In this document: positions 45,691 through 57,283 of the stretch, in pieces | Layout of the letters: each line of letters begins with the position of its first letter | Position numbering within the stretch: the first letter of the stretch is position 1 | Assembly: GCA_015680685.1 (NCBI GenBank) | Contig: MNCI01033476.1 | Location: 571,222-635,221, forward strand | Length of the DNA: 64,000 nt | Direction of reading: 5' to 3' | Source of the DNA: Gnetum montanum | Taxonomy: Eukaryota > Streptophyta > Gnetopsida > Gnetales > Gnetaceae | The notes under the pieces: model-generated | Databases searched by the model: none | Seen by the model: the letters and a program-made list of their open reading frames with translations, nothing else | What the model was told of the DNA's origin: nothing | Program-made: the position numbers and the translations under genes

Positions 45691-48387
45691 AGCAAGTAAC
45701 ATCAAAAGTGAGGTGGAAATAAAAAGCCTAAGAGCACACATTATTTTTGTAGTATAAAAATGACATTAAGGGGAAGAGTTAGGCACACAATCTTTCATTT
45801 GCATTTGGCACTTTTGAGAATCAACGCACATGTATTTGAAAGTGGTAGCACAATGAGAACTCCAAAAAAGATGGCAAGCAACAATAGTAGTGGTAGATAG
45901 GGGATCAAAGGTGGGTCCAACAATAGTAGGGAATTATCTCAACCCTACTCACTCTCTTCCAGAGCTCAAATGTAAGTTATCCAAATTCTAGTTAGGAATT
46001 TTAATTGATTTTGTTGTTACTATAGTGTTGCCATGATGAAAGTTTTATAGTGTGCCAATATTCTAAAAGATTTATCTAGGTATTAGATCTTAGAGCTTGA
46101 ATTTAATGTTATCTAGTAGTTTACAGTAGATTTAAGCTAAAACTCTAACATTTTTGTTCAATTTTATGATGGGGAGTAGGAACCCCAAAATGTCAAGTTT
46201 TACACATTTTTAAACAATTTTTTAAATATGTGATAAGAAATTGAATACATGCATTGATTTCTTAGCTTATTTTACCAATAAACTAGAGGTGTGTCAAAAT
46301 CTAGAGGTTTTATGAAGATTTTATAGTGAAATTGATCAAGATTTAAACATTTAATATTGCTACTACAATGTTTTATACACCTAGTAGGGCAATAAATTTT
46401 GGATTTTGATATTGTTTTGGGCTAGATATGATAAATGTATTAGATAGAGGTAGTAAAATTGTAGCTAAATCAATGTTTTCATGAATGAATTTGCAACCAT
46501 TTTTACAAAATCATAAGGCCACTTGATTTTTGGATTTTTGGCCATGAGCAACATGATCCAAGATGAACTCAATGTGAGGCTTTAATGTGGTAAAAGTAGA
46601 GCATTTTTCTTTTGCCAAACACTAATTGTTGGTGACATCACATGTCAAATGTTAATTTTTACACAAAATGTCAAAAGCCAACATAAATGCTACATTAAAA
46701 GTACATAATGCTACATGTAAAAAGAAATGACGTATCATGTTAAAGATGTTTTTGCTAAGCATGTTTAAGCTTCAATATGCTATGTAGATTATGTTGACAT
46801 GAAACATCAAAAATAAGATCTGCCACTTAGGAGTATTCACCAAATACCTTAGGGGTAGTGACGTGAGATGTTAAAATTAAGTTTAACAAATTACATTAAA
46901 GTACTGAGGAAAAATAATGTGAAGAGTAGAAATTTTTTATGTTTTTTATTTTTCTTTTGACATATTTCTATTTATTTTTATAGGGATGCCATAGTACATA
47001 GGATGTTAGTGATTAAGCCAATTTACTTCTTTTTCATAGATGAAGGAAGCATTTTAGAAAATAAGCAAAGAAAGACCAGCTTAATAATGACCAAGCCATT
47101 ATTTGAAGATAACATAGTGATCCTACCAAAGTTATGGGTGAGGAAAGAAGTCACAAAGTTACTAAAATTTTGCATCACATAATTTCACGTGGGGATATGT
47201 ACAAGCCTAGGAGAAGAAGTGGTCTTATGAACTTTGGAGATAATCCTTCCTAGATTATTTACAAAGCTCATGGATATCATCTTTGAGCTATGGCTAGATA
47301 TTAAGGAGCTGACCAAAGATGTCTTACTGTATAGGAAACACCTAGATAAGTTGTGGGAGCATAGAGAATATTGGTAATTTAGTGCTAATAATACATTGCT
47401 ACTAGAGACATTGACAACAAGGAAAATGTCTAACCCACTATACACCAAGATTATTGTTGATAGGTAAGTTAGAAAAGATTTAGAGTTAAAAGAACGTTAG
47501 CCTTTTTTGCCTAAAGATACTAACTTTGAAGTTTATGGTACAAGTTAAATGATGTAGACATTCAAAGTGCTAATTATATGATGTTTCTTTAAAATCTATT
47601 ACAAGATCTCTCACAACATCAGAATTGGAAACCTCAAGTGATGTCTTAATTCAATGTACAATACAAAAGTTTGAAAGCTCATAGATTTTAGAGAGAGTAT
47701 GAAAATAGGAGGTGGCTTCATCCATTATGGAATGAAGTCCATGAAGATCATGTTACTTTGTAAAGGAATTAAGGATCATCCTAAGGCCAAATTTAAAAGT
47801 TAGCAAAAAATTTAAAAGTTATTTTTGTATTTTTTGGATTTTTTTAGAAAGAGTTAACTAATAGAAATTAATTCTTATTTTTAGGTCAAATAAACATTGA
47901 TGATATCAAATTGGTTAATGTCATAGGAGAGGTAGATGATTATGAGGTGAGGTCCACTAGTGAGATACAAAGTAACCAAAAGTAGTTTTTAAAGGATGAA
48001 CATGTTAAATATTTTAGAAGGTTTAACAAGACAAAAATTTTAGATGATTTAGGCTTAAAGTATCCCTACCCTAGTATGATAGAGTGTGCTGGTATGATAA
48101 AGAGTTATGTAGTCAACAAACCAATTTTAGTTGTTTGTGTAGATAAAAAACAAGTGATGATTACTTGGAATTCAGCTATACTAAGATATTGATTAGGCTT
48201 CCCAAAGAGAGGAATAAAGATTAACATCACAAACTCGGATTTAGTAGAGTTGTTAGTGATAGAAGAGAGATGTAATTAATATTAACAAGGGGAACAATGA
48301 AGACTTGAAGAATTTGTTTCCTTTGTTTATAGAAAGAATTTTCTACAACAAGAATAGGAAGGAATGGGAACTAGCCCTCAAGAGGTT

Positions 48388-48467
48388 TTACAAATAGTAT
48401 GAGATAATGTTTCAAGGAAGGGCAACCTTACAAATAGTATGAGATAATGTTTCAAGGAAGGGCAACC
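48388..48467 (+). repeat. Perfect 40-bp tandem duplication in D
   Basis: TTACAAATAGTATGAGATAA... (40 bp) at 48388-48427 is repeated without change at 48428-48467. 40 is not a multiple of 3, so it shifts any frame. Confidence 0.9.
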
Positions 48468-49438
48468 AACTGGCCACCAGTAATAAGTTAAGAGGTAGTT
48501 AAGAAAATTGAACAAGTACCTCAAGAGGAAAAAAAAGGAAAAAAGGAAACTAGTGAGAAAGAGGCTCAATTTTGTATTTTATTATGATTTAATAAGTGCA
48601 CTAATAACTTTGTTTACCTATAGCAAAGAAAAATAAACTGATGTTACTTCAAAAGCAAAATTTAGGCCCCCACTATGCTAATGCTTGGGGAGCTTGATGT
48701 TTGCTTATAGCATCAAAGGAGAAGGTCCTTTGACATTAGCATCAAAGACTAGAGAAGAGGTTAGGTCTTTAATACTTGAAGGCATTGAAGAGCCCCAGAA
48801 GAAAATAAGTGATGATTACAAAGTAGGAAAGGAGGGAATTTTGGAAAGCATATTTAGAATTATGGAGGAAGGAAAGGCATCAAGGAAAAGAAAGACTATT
48901 ACTAAGAAATAAATCAGTTCAAAGATGCTAGAAATTAGCATCTCGAAGGAGAAGTTAGAAGAAAAATTAAATATATACTTTACACTAGTTTTGTATAAAA
49001 AATTTGCTAAGTATTTTCAATGCAATGTCATTTCTAGTTTTGATGTTATTGGAAAAACAATGTGGCACTAACACTTAGTCATTTTTTATAATTGTAGAAT
49101 TTGTAAGAGATAGCTAGGTGTTATCCTCTATTCTTAAAGGAGAAAAGGAAGGTGTGAGCAAAGAGAGAAAATACTTATTGGATAACTTGTTTTCATCAAA
49201 GAAAAATGATGGGGATGAAGAAAGTATCAGCTTTTCTAACCTTATCGATTAATACTTTGATGAAATAGGCCAATAAGAGCAAGAGGATGGAGATAGGGAA
49301 AAATATAAAATTTCACAGTTTGAAGCCCCCCTCCTCCTCTAGTAGATGTCACTCCTTCTAGCAAACTAGTTTTGATACATTCAAGGGTTTGGAAGTAGAT
49401 AAAGAAAGTGACTTGCTTCATACTCTTCATCTTATAAG

Positions 49439-49521
49439 GTAAGTGTAAATGAAACAATGTTAAAAGTTTTAAAATTAATTTTTTAACATTATTAAGACTA
49501 ATATTTGTTTTTCTTTTTTAG
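49439..49521 (+). other. Predicted intron in D
   Basis: Donor ATAAG|GTAAGTG, pyrimidine-rich acceptor TTTTCTTTTTTAG, 83 bp. Confidence 0.5.
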
Positions 49522-49626
49522 AGATGAAAAGTAAAATCTAGGCTTGTTTCAAAGGCAAGCAGATGATGTTGGAGGGTCTAGCAGAAGATGTGGAGGCCAA
49601 CCTAGACTTCCTTTCTCCAGACGAAG

Positions 49627-49711
49627 GTAAGTTAAGAACATTATTTCTATAGAATAAGATTTATTAGTTTGAGATAGAGAATGTAACATTCTCTTGGTTA
49701 AAAATGTAGAA
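49627..49711 (+). other. Predicted phase-1 intron in D, matched in F
   Basis: Donor GACGAAG|GTAAGTTAAG. The acceptor is uncertain (a TAG near 49711 is one choice). The donor position and phase equal the F intron at 8025-7937. Confidence 0.4.
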
Positions 49712-50518
49712 ATAAAAATAAATTTAGATAGGGATTAGGTGACCTTCCATGATCTTGCCATAAACATAGATATGACAGTAGAGAAGATTACTACAGAATA
49801 AATAAATGTTGCTTTCAACTATGTGAAGGACATGGAATTGTTGGCCATTGAACATGCCAAAACCAAAACCATACTTCTAAACTCATTGGAGAAAGCACAA
49901 GAAAATAAGAAAGAGAGCAACAGGAAAATAAAAATGCTATTTGACTATGTGGACTTGCTAGAAGCAAAAATTCATGATAGTAACATAGTGAAGCATAATC
50001 CTCCTCCCCATGCATACCAAACATAAATGAATAGAGTAGTAGAGTTTCAAAAAGCATTGATAGTAAGGAAATAGTTAGCTTTGGCCATGACTTGATCCAT
50101 GACAAGGTTAAGGAACTTAGCTACAACCTTGGAAAGTTGGGATAGAAAACAGTAAATAAATAAGAATTGGTACAAAAGAGAGTATCATAAGATACTCAAA
50201 GAGAATAAGTATCTCTATTGAAATAGAGAAGTAAGAAGTTTGTTCATGAAATAGACTAAGTTAGAAGAGTTATTCAATGATTTTACTCAATGTATGATAG
50301 TCACCTCACACGTAAAAGAGCAAAGGGATCTTGAGGAAGAATTAAAAGGAGAAGGGAAAGAGATAATATCTCCTTAGAAGAAGTAAAATCTTATGAAGAA
50401 GAATGGGAAGATACTCTATTAAATATTTGAAGCTTAGAGTTTAATAGGTTACATATAGCTAACTTGAGCTTGGAGGAGATAAAATAGTGGATCCTAAAGA
50501 TCTATGAAGAAACTCAAG

Positions 50519-50617
50519 GTAAGTACTAAGACTTTCAAGTATTCATATAATTTTATTCTATCTAAGAAATAAAATAAAATAAAACTTATTCTTTTGGTCT
50601 TGGTTATTTTTTTGGAG
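50519..50617 (+). other. Predicted last intron in D
   Basis: Donor ACTCAAG|GTAAGT, acceptor TTTTTTTGGAG, 99 bp. It joins KIYEETQ to DLGENNQ in frame. Confidence 0.55.
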
Positions 50618-50709
50618 ATCTTGGAGAGAACAACCAAAGGTTAGCAACAGAAGAGCTGACACTAATGCAAATTGACAAGAAGATGGAAGAAGAAATAGCC
50701 AAAGAATAG

Positions 50710-51323
50710 GGTTGCTAAGAAACATTTTGTAAAAGATTATTTTTTTTTCATTTATGAAAAAACATTTTAGAAAAAATCAAGTATGTTTGACATTAACTTT
50801 GATGCCACATTAAAGTTTTGATATGTATCCAAATTTTATAAGAGTTTTAAGAGGAACAAAAGTTTGACATTGACATCAATCTTGACATAGCCATTTTTTC
50901 TTTCTAGTGACAACCATAATAAATTAACATGATACACCAAAAGAAACAACTATTTGTTAATTTAACATTATCCATTAACTAACCAAATTAGTAACCACTA
51001 TTGCTTGATGATAGCAAAAATTAGAAAATAAACAAAAGGAAAATCCTAACATGCACTAGTAGATGTCCACCACCTAATGGAAAATATAAGATGATAAAAA
51101 AAATAATGAACTATTAAAGTATAAGGATCTAAGATTTAGTTTTCATGATAAAATTTTGAGGTGTAGAATAAGAAGAATGAGAAGAATCCTTCTTCTTAGG
51201 TGAAGCTATTTCTAGTTCACCAAATCCTAAGTCTATAAATTCAACATTGAGAATAGACTCATTGCCCAAGTCTGTAGAATCAAAGATAACCTTATATTTC
51301 TTTGAGGAATGAGAAACTATAGG
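50710..51323 (-). pseudogene. Protease-RT linker of A
   Basis: Minus strand 51323-51130 is open: VSHSSKKYKVIFDSTD, NESILNVEFIDLGFGELEIA, PKKKDSSHSSYS. It shares the IDLGF(V/G)(K/E)L(D/E) word with B. From about 51120 to 50710 only AT-rich, intron-like sequence follows. The open frame continues across E3 into 55447-55345. Confidence 0.5.
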
Positions 51324-52159
51324 TGGTGTAGGGGCACCTCTTTTGATTCCCTTGTCCCACCCTACATGTTATGTATCTTTTTGAGCTAATTTTATTGGTG
51401 ATGATTCTTGGATGTTTTAGCATGTTTTGGGCTCATTTTGATGAGTTTAGGAGGTTTCAAGATCTATGGGAACTTGTTGGAAGGCATCCAAAGGCTCCTA
51501 GCCTCAAAAGGAGCACTTTTATTTTTGATAACTTTAGAAGAGATTTCTCCCTAGAAAGAAAGACATATTTCTAGAGACATCTTCCCAAAGATGTCTCTCC
51601 TGAAGAGGATATTTCTATCAAAAATAGTAGATGTCTCTTTCAAGAGTAGAGCTTTCATAGAAGATGTTTACATAAAGCCAGAGATGACCAAGATGCAAGG
51701 GAAAACTTCTAAAAATGCTGTTCCAATTTGGGAAATGGCCAAAGCAAGATGGAAGTGGCCAAGGAGAAGGTGAGAAGACTTGGAAAACATCTAAAAAATT
51801 TTAAGTTGAGTTGAGAAAAGGTTTTTAGGGGTTTTACCTTCCGTTGCTTATAACTATGGATGTAATTCAGCATTTTTGGTGCAAGAGAGAGCATAACCTT
51901 GGCTATGAGTAGGAGAGAAAGCTTGTTAGAGTTGAGGGAGGAGAGCTTGTGGAAGGAAGTTGAGTGAGAGGCAAGGAAGAGCACTTGAGAGAGATTAGGA
52001 GAATCTCTTATAAGTATCTTATCTTAAGCAGACTCCATTGTGAGTAACTGATCATTGAGAGGGGACAAGTATGGCCTCTAAGATCCTTGGAAGAGTTATT
52101 TGCTTGAAAGTTTTGGATTTAGTCCTATTGGGGTCTATTAAGGTGCAACGCCTATACTA
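51324..52159 (+). repeat. 5' LTR of E3
   Basis: Matches 54489-55344 throughout. It contains a hairpin-capable stretch near 51540-51590 (TCTCCCTAGAAAGAAAG ... TTTCTAGAGACATC). The TATA box seen in the 3' LTR reads TATAACTA here. Confidence 0.82.
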
Positions 52160-52162
52160 GTT

Positions 52163-52175
52163 TGGTATCAAAGCC
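52163..52175 (+). other. tRNA-iMet-type primer site of E3
   Basis: TGGTATCAAAGCC, three bases after the LTR; one base differs from the initiator-Met complement. Confidence 0.75.
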
Positions 52176-52220
52176 AATGTTTAGAGGAATTCACATATCT
52201 AAAAGAGTCAAAAGAAAGGT

Positions 52221-53330
52221 ATGACTCCTAAGTAGAAGATTAATCTAGATCTTAGACAAGAGATTCAATAACTTAAATATTTCTTCAAGGATTTTGTGGT
52301 TGGAATGAAAGTTCTTCCCAAGGTAAGAACCTTCAAGCACCAAGATTTTAAAGAAACTTCAAGAAGAAGTGAAGATGAGAATCCTTTTGCACTACTACAA
52401 GGATCAAGAGGAAGACATGATCAAAGAACTTCAATGAAATATGGAATTATAACTCAAAGTTATGAGCCAAATTTTTCTTTTAATAATGAGGAAAATGATG
52501 ATGAAAGGTTTGTAAAGATGTTAAGAAGTGCTTTAAGAGTTCCTCATGTGAATGCTTTCATCTTTAAAGTTGTTGAAGGTACAAATTTCTTTCTTTGTTG
52601 GCTTAGAACTATAAATAAGTATTTTCTTATTGAGTAGCTTTCTAGTAAAAAAATGGTTCATGTTGTTGAGAGTAAACTTGAAGGCTTGGCAGCTAAATGG
52701 TGGAACAAGGAATGTATCAAATACCTTGAAGAACATGAAATACCTATTGAGAGTTGACATCTCATGGAGTTCATGCTAAAGCAAAAATTTGGGAGGACAT
52801 CCTTTCATCATGAAGTCATCAAGAAGTTAAAATTTCTTAGATAAGGAGATCAAGAGATAAGGGATTTTTATGTTGAATTTTGTAAAGCCTTCGAAATAGC
52901 TTATGTGCATTGGATTGAGTATGAACAAGCTTCTAACTTCATTAGTGCATTAAGGATGCAATACCAGCAAGAATTAGCATTCTATGAGCTTGATACTCTT
53001 GATGAAGCCTATGATCTTGCTCTTAAGGCTAGAATGAAAATTACAAAATTTGGCCCAAAAGGGACAAAGATCATAAGAGAAAGGATGATAAAGACATTGC
53101 TCACAAGTCAAAGAAATCAACCAAGGAGAATGATGAAGATGAGCCAAAGAAGAAGGAAAGAGAGCTTACTTCTTCTAGAAGTGGTAGAAGAAGGGAATGG
53201 TCTCCAAGAGGTACAGATCATGGTAAAGATATATGCTATAATTGTGGTGAATTGGATCATAGACAATGGAAATGCACAAAGCCCAAGAAGAATGCCTATA
53301 AGTGTAAAGAAATTAAAACTATGTAAGAAG
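52221..53330 (+). pseudogene. gag: gag of E3
   Basis: Starts MTPK at 52221. One frame runs to about 53060 with early stops (52233, 52269) and later ones near 52635, 52757 and 52842. The gag core is LEGLAAKWWNKECIKYL, EFMLKQKFGRTSFHHEVIKK, EIRDFYVEFCKAFE and YDLALKARMK (52680-53045). A frameshift near 53060 leads to a basic segment and the zinc knuckle CYNCGELDHRQWKC at 53234-53275, a complete C-x2-C-x4-H-x4-C box. The sequence resembles chromovirus-like Ty3 gag more than the other elements here. Confidence 0.78.
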
Positions 53331-54128
53331 ATGAACCTAAATCTTCAAATAAGGTATGTGAACATGAGCATTTGCATATTATTGATCAAAGTGAATTGAA
53401 TAGTTGCATTTTTGTTGGACATGTTAGTGCTAATAAGAATGTTGTGAGGAAGATTTTATTTAGAACTCATTGTGATGTTAAGGGTTATTCATTGAGTGTG
53501 CTCATTGATGGTGGAGCATAAGAAAATGTGATTTTTGTCAAGGCAATGAAGTCATTAAATTTAACCATAATTCCTCACCATAATCCATACAAGGTGAATT
53601 GGTGAATGACGAATAATTATAAGAAAGTTAAGGAACAATGCCTTATAGATTATTCCATTTGGAGTTTTCATGATCAAATTATTTATGATGTATTGCCTAT
53701 TGAGTGTTTAGATCTCATATTTGGTAGACCGTGAAATTATGATAATAAGTTTGTTTTTGATGATGAAAATAATGGTTGGATTGTAAGACAAAACAATTAT
53801 AAGGATAGCTTGTTGTCAACTATTTTTGATAATGAGGTTGGTAATTTAATTTCTTTATTGATGCTTCCTAGTTATAAGCATATAGTAAGGATGAATGCTA
53901 TTTGTCATGATGAAATTTTATTTGATGCTAAAGAGGATGCATTTGATATAGAGGCTATGATTGATTGCTTAGATTCTCATATGAATTAGAAGAGGGGTGA
54001 TTATGCTACTATTCAATCTTGGGTGCTGATGGTAGTAGTATATTGGTTAATGCTTCTATGCACTTGTGTAGGTGTTGGATTGAAATTTTTTTTTTGGCAA
54101 AAATATGTTAGAAGAATAAGGAAGATCA
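53331..54128 (+). pseudogene. Protease of E3
   Basis: Follows the knuckle after a stop at about 53323. VLIDGGA (Asp codon 53507-53509) is the active-site strand. LDLIFGRP at about 53709-53732 is the ILGRPWL counterpart, followed by a stop. The frame stays open, with few breaks, to MIDCLDSHMN (about 53988). No reverse-transcriptase motif follows. Confidence 0.7.
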
Positions 54129-54488
54129 TTTGGAAGTAAGTGGAGAAATTTCATTACTATTTGGGCATAGGGCAAGGAGGCCTACTCCATGGATTTATGC
54201 TAACAAATATTTTTCCATATTTTTGTATCACTTTTGTACAAGTTTGAGTCATTATGGGGATGCAAGGGAAGTATTCCTAGGAGATACTCAAATAAAGGAA
54301 GCATGGTGGGGCATGAGGACAAGACCCCATGAACAAGGAAAGCTCAAAACCAAAACCTCCAATGATATTTATTCTCATGTTTGTAATGCATTGAGTCATG
54401 ATTATTGTTAGGGCCTTGAGTCATGGGGGCATGGTGCCTTCTAGCTTGTGAATGGTCATGAAGAATGACATTTTAAGGATGGGAGAGC
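54129..54488 (+). other. 3' internal part of E3
   Basis: A 93-codon open frame (54130-54411) matches nothing I know. A polypurine tract AAGGATGGGAGAG lies directly ahead of the 3' LTR. Confidence 0.35.
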
Positions 54489-55344
54489 TGGTGTAGGAAT
54501 ACCTCTTCTGATTCCCTTGTTCCGCCCTACATGTTATGTATCTTTTTGAGTTGATTTTGTTGGGGATGATTTTTGGATATTTTGGGGTGTTTTGGGCTCA
54601 TTTTGTTGAGTTTAGAAGGTTCTAGGATCTATGGGGACTTGTTGGAAGGAATTCAAAGGCTAAAAAAGTAGCACTGTTATTTTTGGGATCTTTAGAAGAG
54701 ATGTCTCCCTAGAAAGAAAGATATCTTTCTAGAGACATCTTCCCAAAGATGTCTCCCCTGAAGAGAAGAGATCAACCAGAAATAGTGGATGTCTCTCCCA
54801 AGAGCAGGGCTTTCATAGAAGATATCTATCAAAAATAGTGGATGTCTCTCCCAAGAGCAAGGATTTCATAGAAAATTTCTATATGCAGGCAAAGATGACC
54901 CAGATGCATGGGGAAACTTCTGAAAATGTCATTCCAATTTGGGAAATGACCAAAGAAATATGGAAATAGTCAAAACAAGATGGAAACAATTGAGAAGAAG
55001 GTTAGAAGACTTGAAAAAAATTTGAAGAACTTCAAGTTCAATTGAGAGAAGATTTTGAGGGTTTTTACCTTCTAGTTGCTTATAAATATTGATGTAATTC
55101 ACCATTGTTGGTGTAAGAGAGAGCACTACCTTAACCATGAGTAGGAGAGAAAGATTGTTGAGGAAGAAGAGATTGTGCAAGAAAGTTGAGTGAGAGGTAA
55201 GGAAGAGAACTTGAGAGAGATTAGGAGAATCTCTTATAAGTGTCTTGTCTTGAGCTTGGACTAAGGATTGAGAGAGGACAAGTGTGGCCTCTCTCAATCC
55301 TATTGGATCCTATTGGGATCTATTAAGGTGAAACCCTTACACTA
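54489..55344 (+). repeat. 3' LTR of E3
   Basis: TATAAATA at 55081-55088. It carries a duplicated stretch (AAATAGTGGATGTCTCTCCC at about 54780 and 54832) that is single in the 5' LTR, and a hairpin at 54697-54742. Confidence 0.82.
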
Positions 55345-55447
55345 GTAGGCTTGCTTATAGGTTCAAGTTGAATTTTAGCCAGCTTACCACTAAGTTGATA
55401 GGAACATGATTCTATATCTAGATGAGAAATATTACAAATTTTCCTAT
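55345..55447 (-). pseudogene. Piece of A linker between E3 and E2
   Basis: Open on the minus strand: KICNISHLDIESCSYQLSGK, then AKIQLEPISKPT. Together with 51323-51130 it reads as one coding stretch once E3 is set aside. It includes one E2 target copy, CCTAT (55443-55447). Confidence 0.55.
55443..55447. repeat. Target-site duplication, left copy (E2)
   Basis: CCTAT; the other copy is at 63490-63494. Confidence 0.88.
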
Positions 55448-56817
55448 TGAAACATCACAAAATTTTGGGTCTCGGTATCTCGAATACAAATTTGGCTAAG
55501 TGTCAAAATGATGGCACTTTGCCCATATTTTTCCAAATGTTGAGTGTAGTCAACTCCAACTGCCAGATTTGCAAAATTTTTGTAAGTGTTAGAATGATGG
55601 CACTTTCTATAGATTCACATGTCAAGCTGTGTAGCGTAGTGTAGTGTAGCACCATGTCACACTGTGTCGCATAGTGTAGCATAGCACCATGTCACACTGT
55701 GTCGCATAGCACCTAGTCATGTTGTGTAGCGTAGTGCAATGTAGCACCATGTCATGTTGTGTAGCATAACGCAGCATAGCACCATGTCACATTATGTAGC
55801 ATAGTGTAGCGTAGCACCTGGTCACGCTATGTAGCATAGCGTAGCATAGCACCATGTCATGCTATGTAGCATAGTGCAGTGTAGCAATCAGTCACGCTGT
55901 GCAGTGTAGCATAGCATAGCATGATGTAAGGCTATGTAGCCAGTGCAGCATAGCCTTACATCCCACATGTAGCACGGGACAAGTGTAGTAGCTAGTGTCA
56001 TGTGTTCTACATGTAACATAGGAAGAGCATGGTCCCACCCATTACATTGCCATGTGGCACCTGATATGCATTTTGGACTAACCCTAGCCCTATAAATACC
56101 CCTACGCCCTCTTTTGNNGGGGGGTTGGGTTTCATTTTTCACCAGTAAGGCAATTGGCACTTCCATTTGGCATTTTGACACTTTGGCATCTTAGCACTTA
56201 GCGTCATGGGTGAACAGGACCTAGAGCAAACTACACCAATAGAGAAGCATAGCTACACCACATGCTATACAGTAGCCCCATTGTAGCCCTAGAGAACATC
56301 GCATAGTACACTATGGCTACCAACTTGGTAGGAAGAATTCATCATAGTGAGCACCAGACTTCATAGCTTGACACCACCGAGGCTAGGACTACACTCCCAC
56401 TGCACCTATTGTACACTGTGTATACCTTTGTGAATTAGCTATGCTTCCTCTTTTGGGGTGGTGCACTTTTATTCTCAAATTCTATTACATTTCTCAAGAA
56501 TTTATCTTTGGAATTTAGCGTAACACTTGTATTTTCTCACTTTTTCATACATATTTGCACGTTCACGTTACTGTTCTCAGGGTGGGACACCTTGCTACAC
56601 TCTAGCTTAGCTAGACCAGATTCCCATGTGTAACGTAGTATAAACCCTTCTTGCACATAGTCATTTTAACACCACATAAGTCCCTATCTAATCGACCAAA
56701 CCATTCAGGGCACCTTATTTCCGTTTTCTCCAGCATGGCCTTCACATAAATTTTGGGTTAGGCTCCACATCCGATGACCTCTTGGTGTTCCAGCCATTGA
56801 TGTTTTCAGATGTCACA
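55448..56817 (+). repeat. 5' LTR of E2
   Basis: Contains a minisatellite of about 35 bp (TAGCACCATGTCATGCTATG...) at 55630-55925, about two copies of a second unit (CCCACATGTAGCACGGGACA) at 55940-56030, and TATAAATA at 56091-56098. Two unresolved bases (56117-56118) fall at the start of a G run. Confidence 0.88.
56091..56098 (+). promoter_or_regulatory. TATA box in the E2 LTR
   Basis: CCTAGCCCTATAAATACC; repeated in the 3' LTR at 62784-62791. Confidence 0.5.
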
Positions 56818-56822
56818 ATTTT

Positions 56823-56842
56823 TGGCACTAGAAAGAGGGCCT
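56823..56842 (+). other. Primer-binding-site candidate of E2
   Basis: TTGGCACTAGAAAGAGGGCC a few bases after the LTR; same type as E1 and B. Confidence 0.5.
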
Positions 56843-56914
56843 GAACCATTTTTGTCTGTATTTTTTATTAACACGTAGTCAAAACTCTGGATGTTCTAGA
56901 GAGTGTAATAAGTT

Positions 56915-57105
56915 CTCAAAGCATAGCAAGCTCTAGTGTAGCGAGCTTGACAAGCTATAGCGTAGCAAGCTCTAGCGTAGCAAGCATAGCAAGCTCCAGT
57001 GTAGCAAGCATGACAAGCTATAGTGTAGCAAGCTCTAGTGTAGTGGGTGTACCAAGCTTCAGTGTAGCGAGCATACCAAGCTCCAGCATAGTGAGTGTAG
57101 CATCA
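56915..57105 (+). repeat. AGCT-centred short tandem repeat in the E2 leader
   Basis: About a dozen copies of AGCAAGCTCTAGTGT-like words, 14-16 bp. The open frame through it (56947-57138) is only a product of the repeat. Confidence 0.7.
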
Positions 57106-57283
57106 AAGTTGGCCATTTTTCATAGTTTTCATACTTAGCATTTTTTTTACATTTTTATACTTAGCCAATTTTCTATATTTTTATGATTAGGCATTTTCTT
57201 GATACTGGCAAGCTTAGTTACTTTTCTGTAGTTTTCAGAGATAGCCATTTTCTACAAACAACAACTCTCACAACCCGATCTAT

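Larger units (their letters stand above)
45853..50709 (+). pseudogene. D: multi-exon ORF2-type gene, antisense to A
   Basis: Starts MRTPKKM at 45853 (compare MAPKRG of C). A first donor lies near 45972 (AAAT|GTAAGTT). Coding-like blocks follow at 47084-47470 (PLFEDNIVILPKLW..., LFTKLMDIIFELWLDIKE) and 48685-48912 (IKGEGPLTLASKTREEVRSL), then exons bounded by GTAAGT donors at 49439, 49627 and 50519. The exon 49522-49626 ends SPDE, in phase 1, where F ends NPEV. The next part (49823-50400) is Lys/Glu-rich coiled coil. The last exon (50618-50709) reads DLGENNQRLATEELTLMQID and stops TAG. Several stops show decay. It lies between the protease-side linker and the reverse transcriptase of A, on the other strand. 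Function unknown. Confidence 0.45.
51324..55344 (+). mobile_element. E3: short LTR element, gag-protease, no RT
   Basis: 4021 bp. LTRs 51324-52159 (836 bp) and 54489-55344 (856 bp) start TGGTGTAGG. They end CCTTACACTA (3') or CCTATACTA (5'), with inverted ends and CA changed to TA. Flanks ATAGG (51319-51323) and GTAGG (55345-55349) form a target duplication with one mismatch. The tRNA-Met-type primer site, gag with CCHC knuckle and protease are present; RT, RNase H and integrase are absent. It is inserted in the coding linker of A. Confidence 0.82.

Noticed and set aside
55630-55925. CRISPR-like array
   Set aside because: Units are contiguous and degenerate with no unique spacers, inside an LTR; this is a minisatellite.
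56947-57138. Ser/Val/Ala repeat peptide
   Set aside because: Direct product of the AGCT-centred tandem repeat; no start context or homologue.
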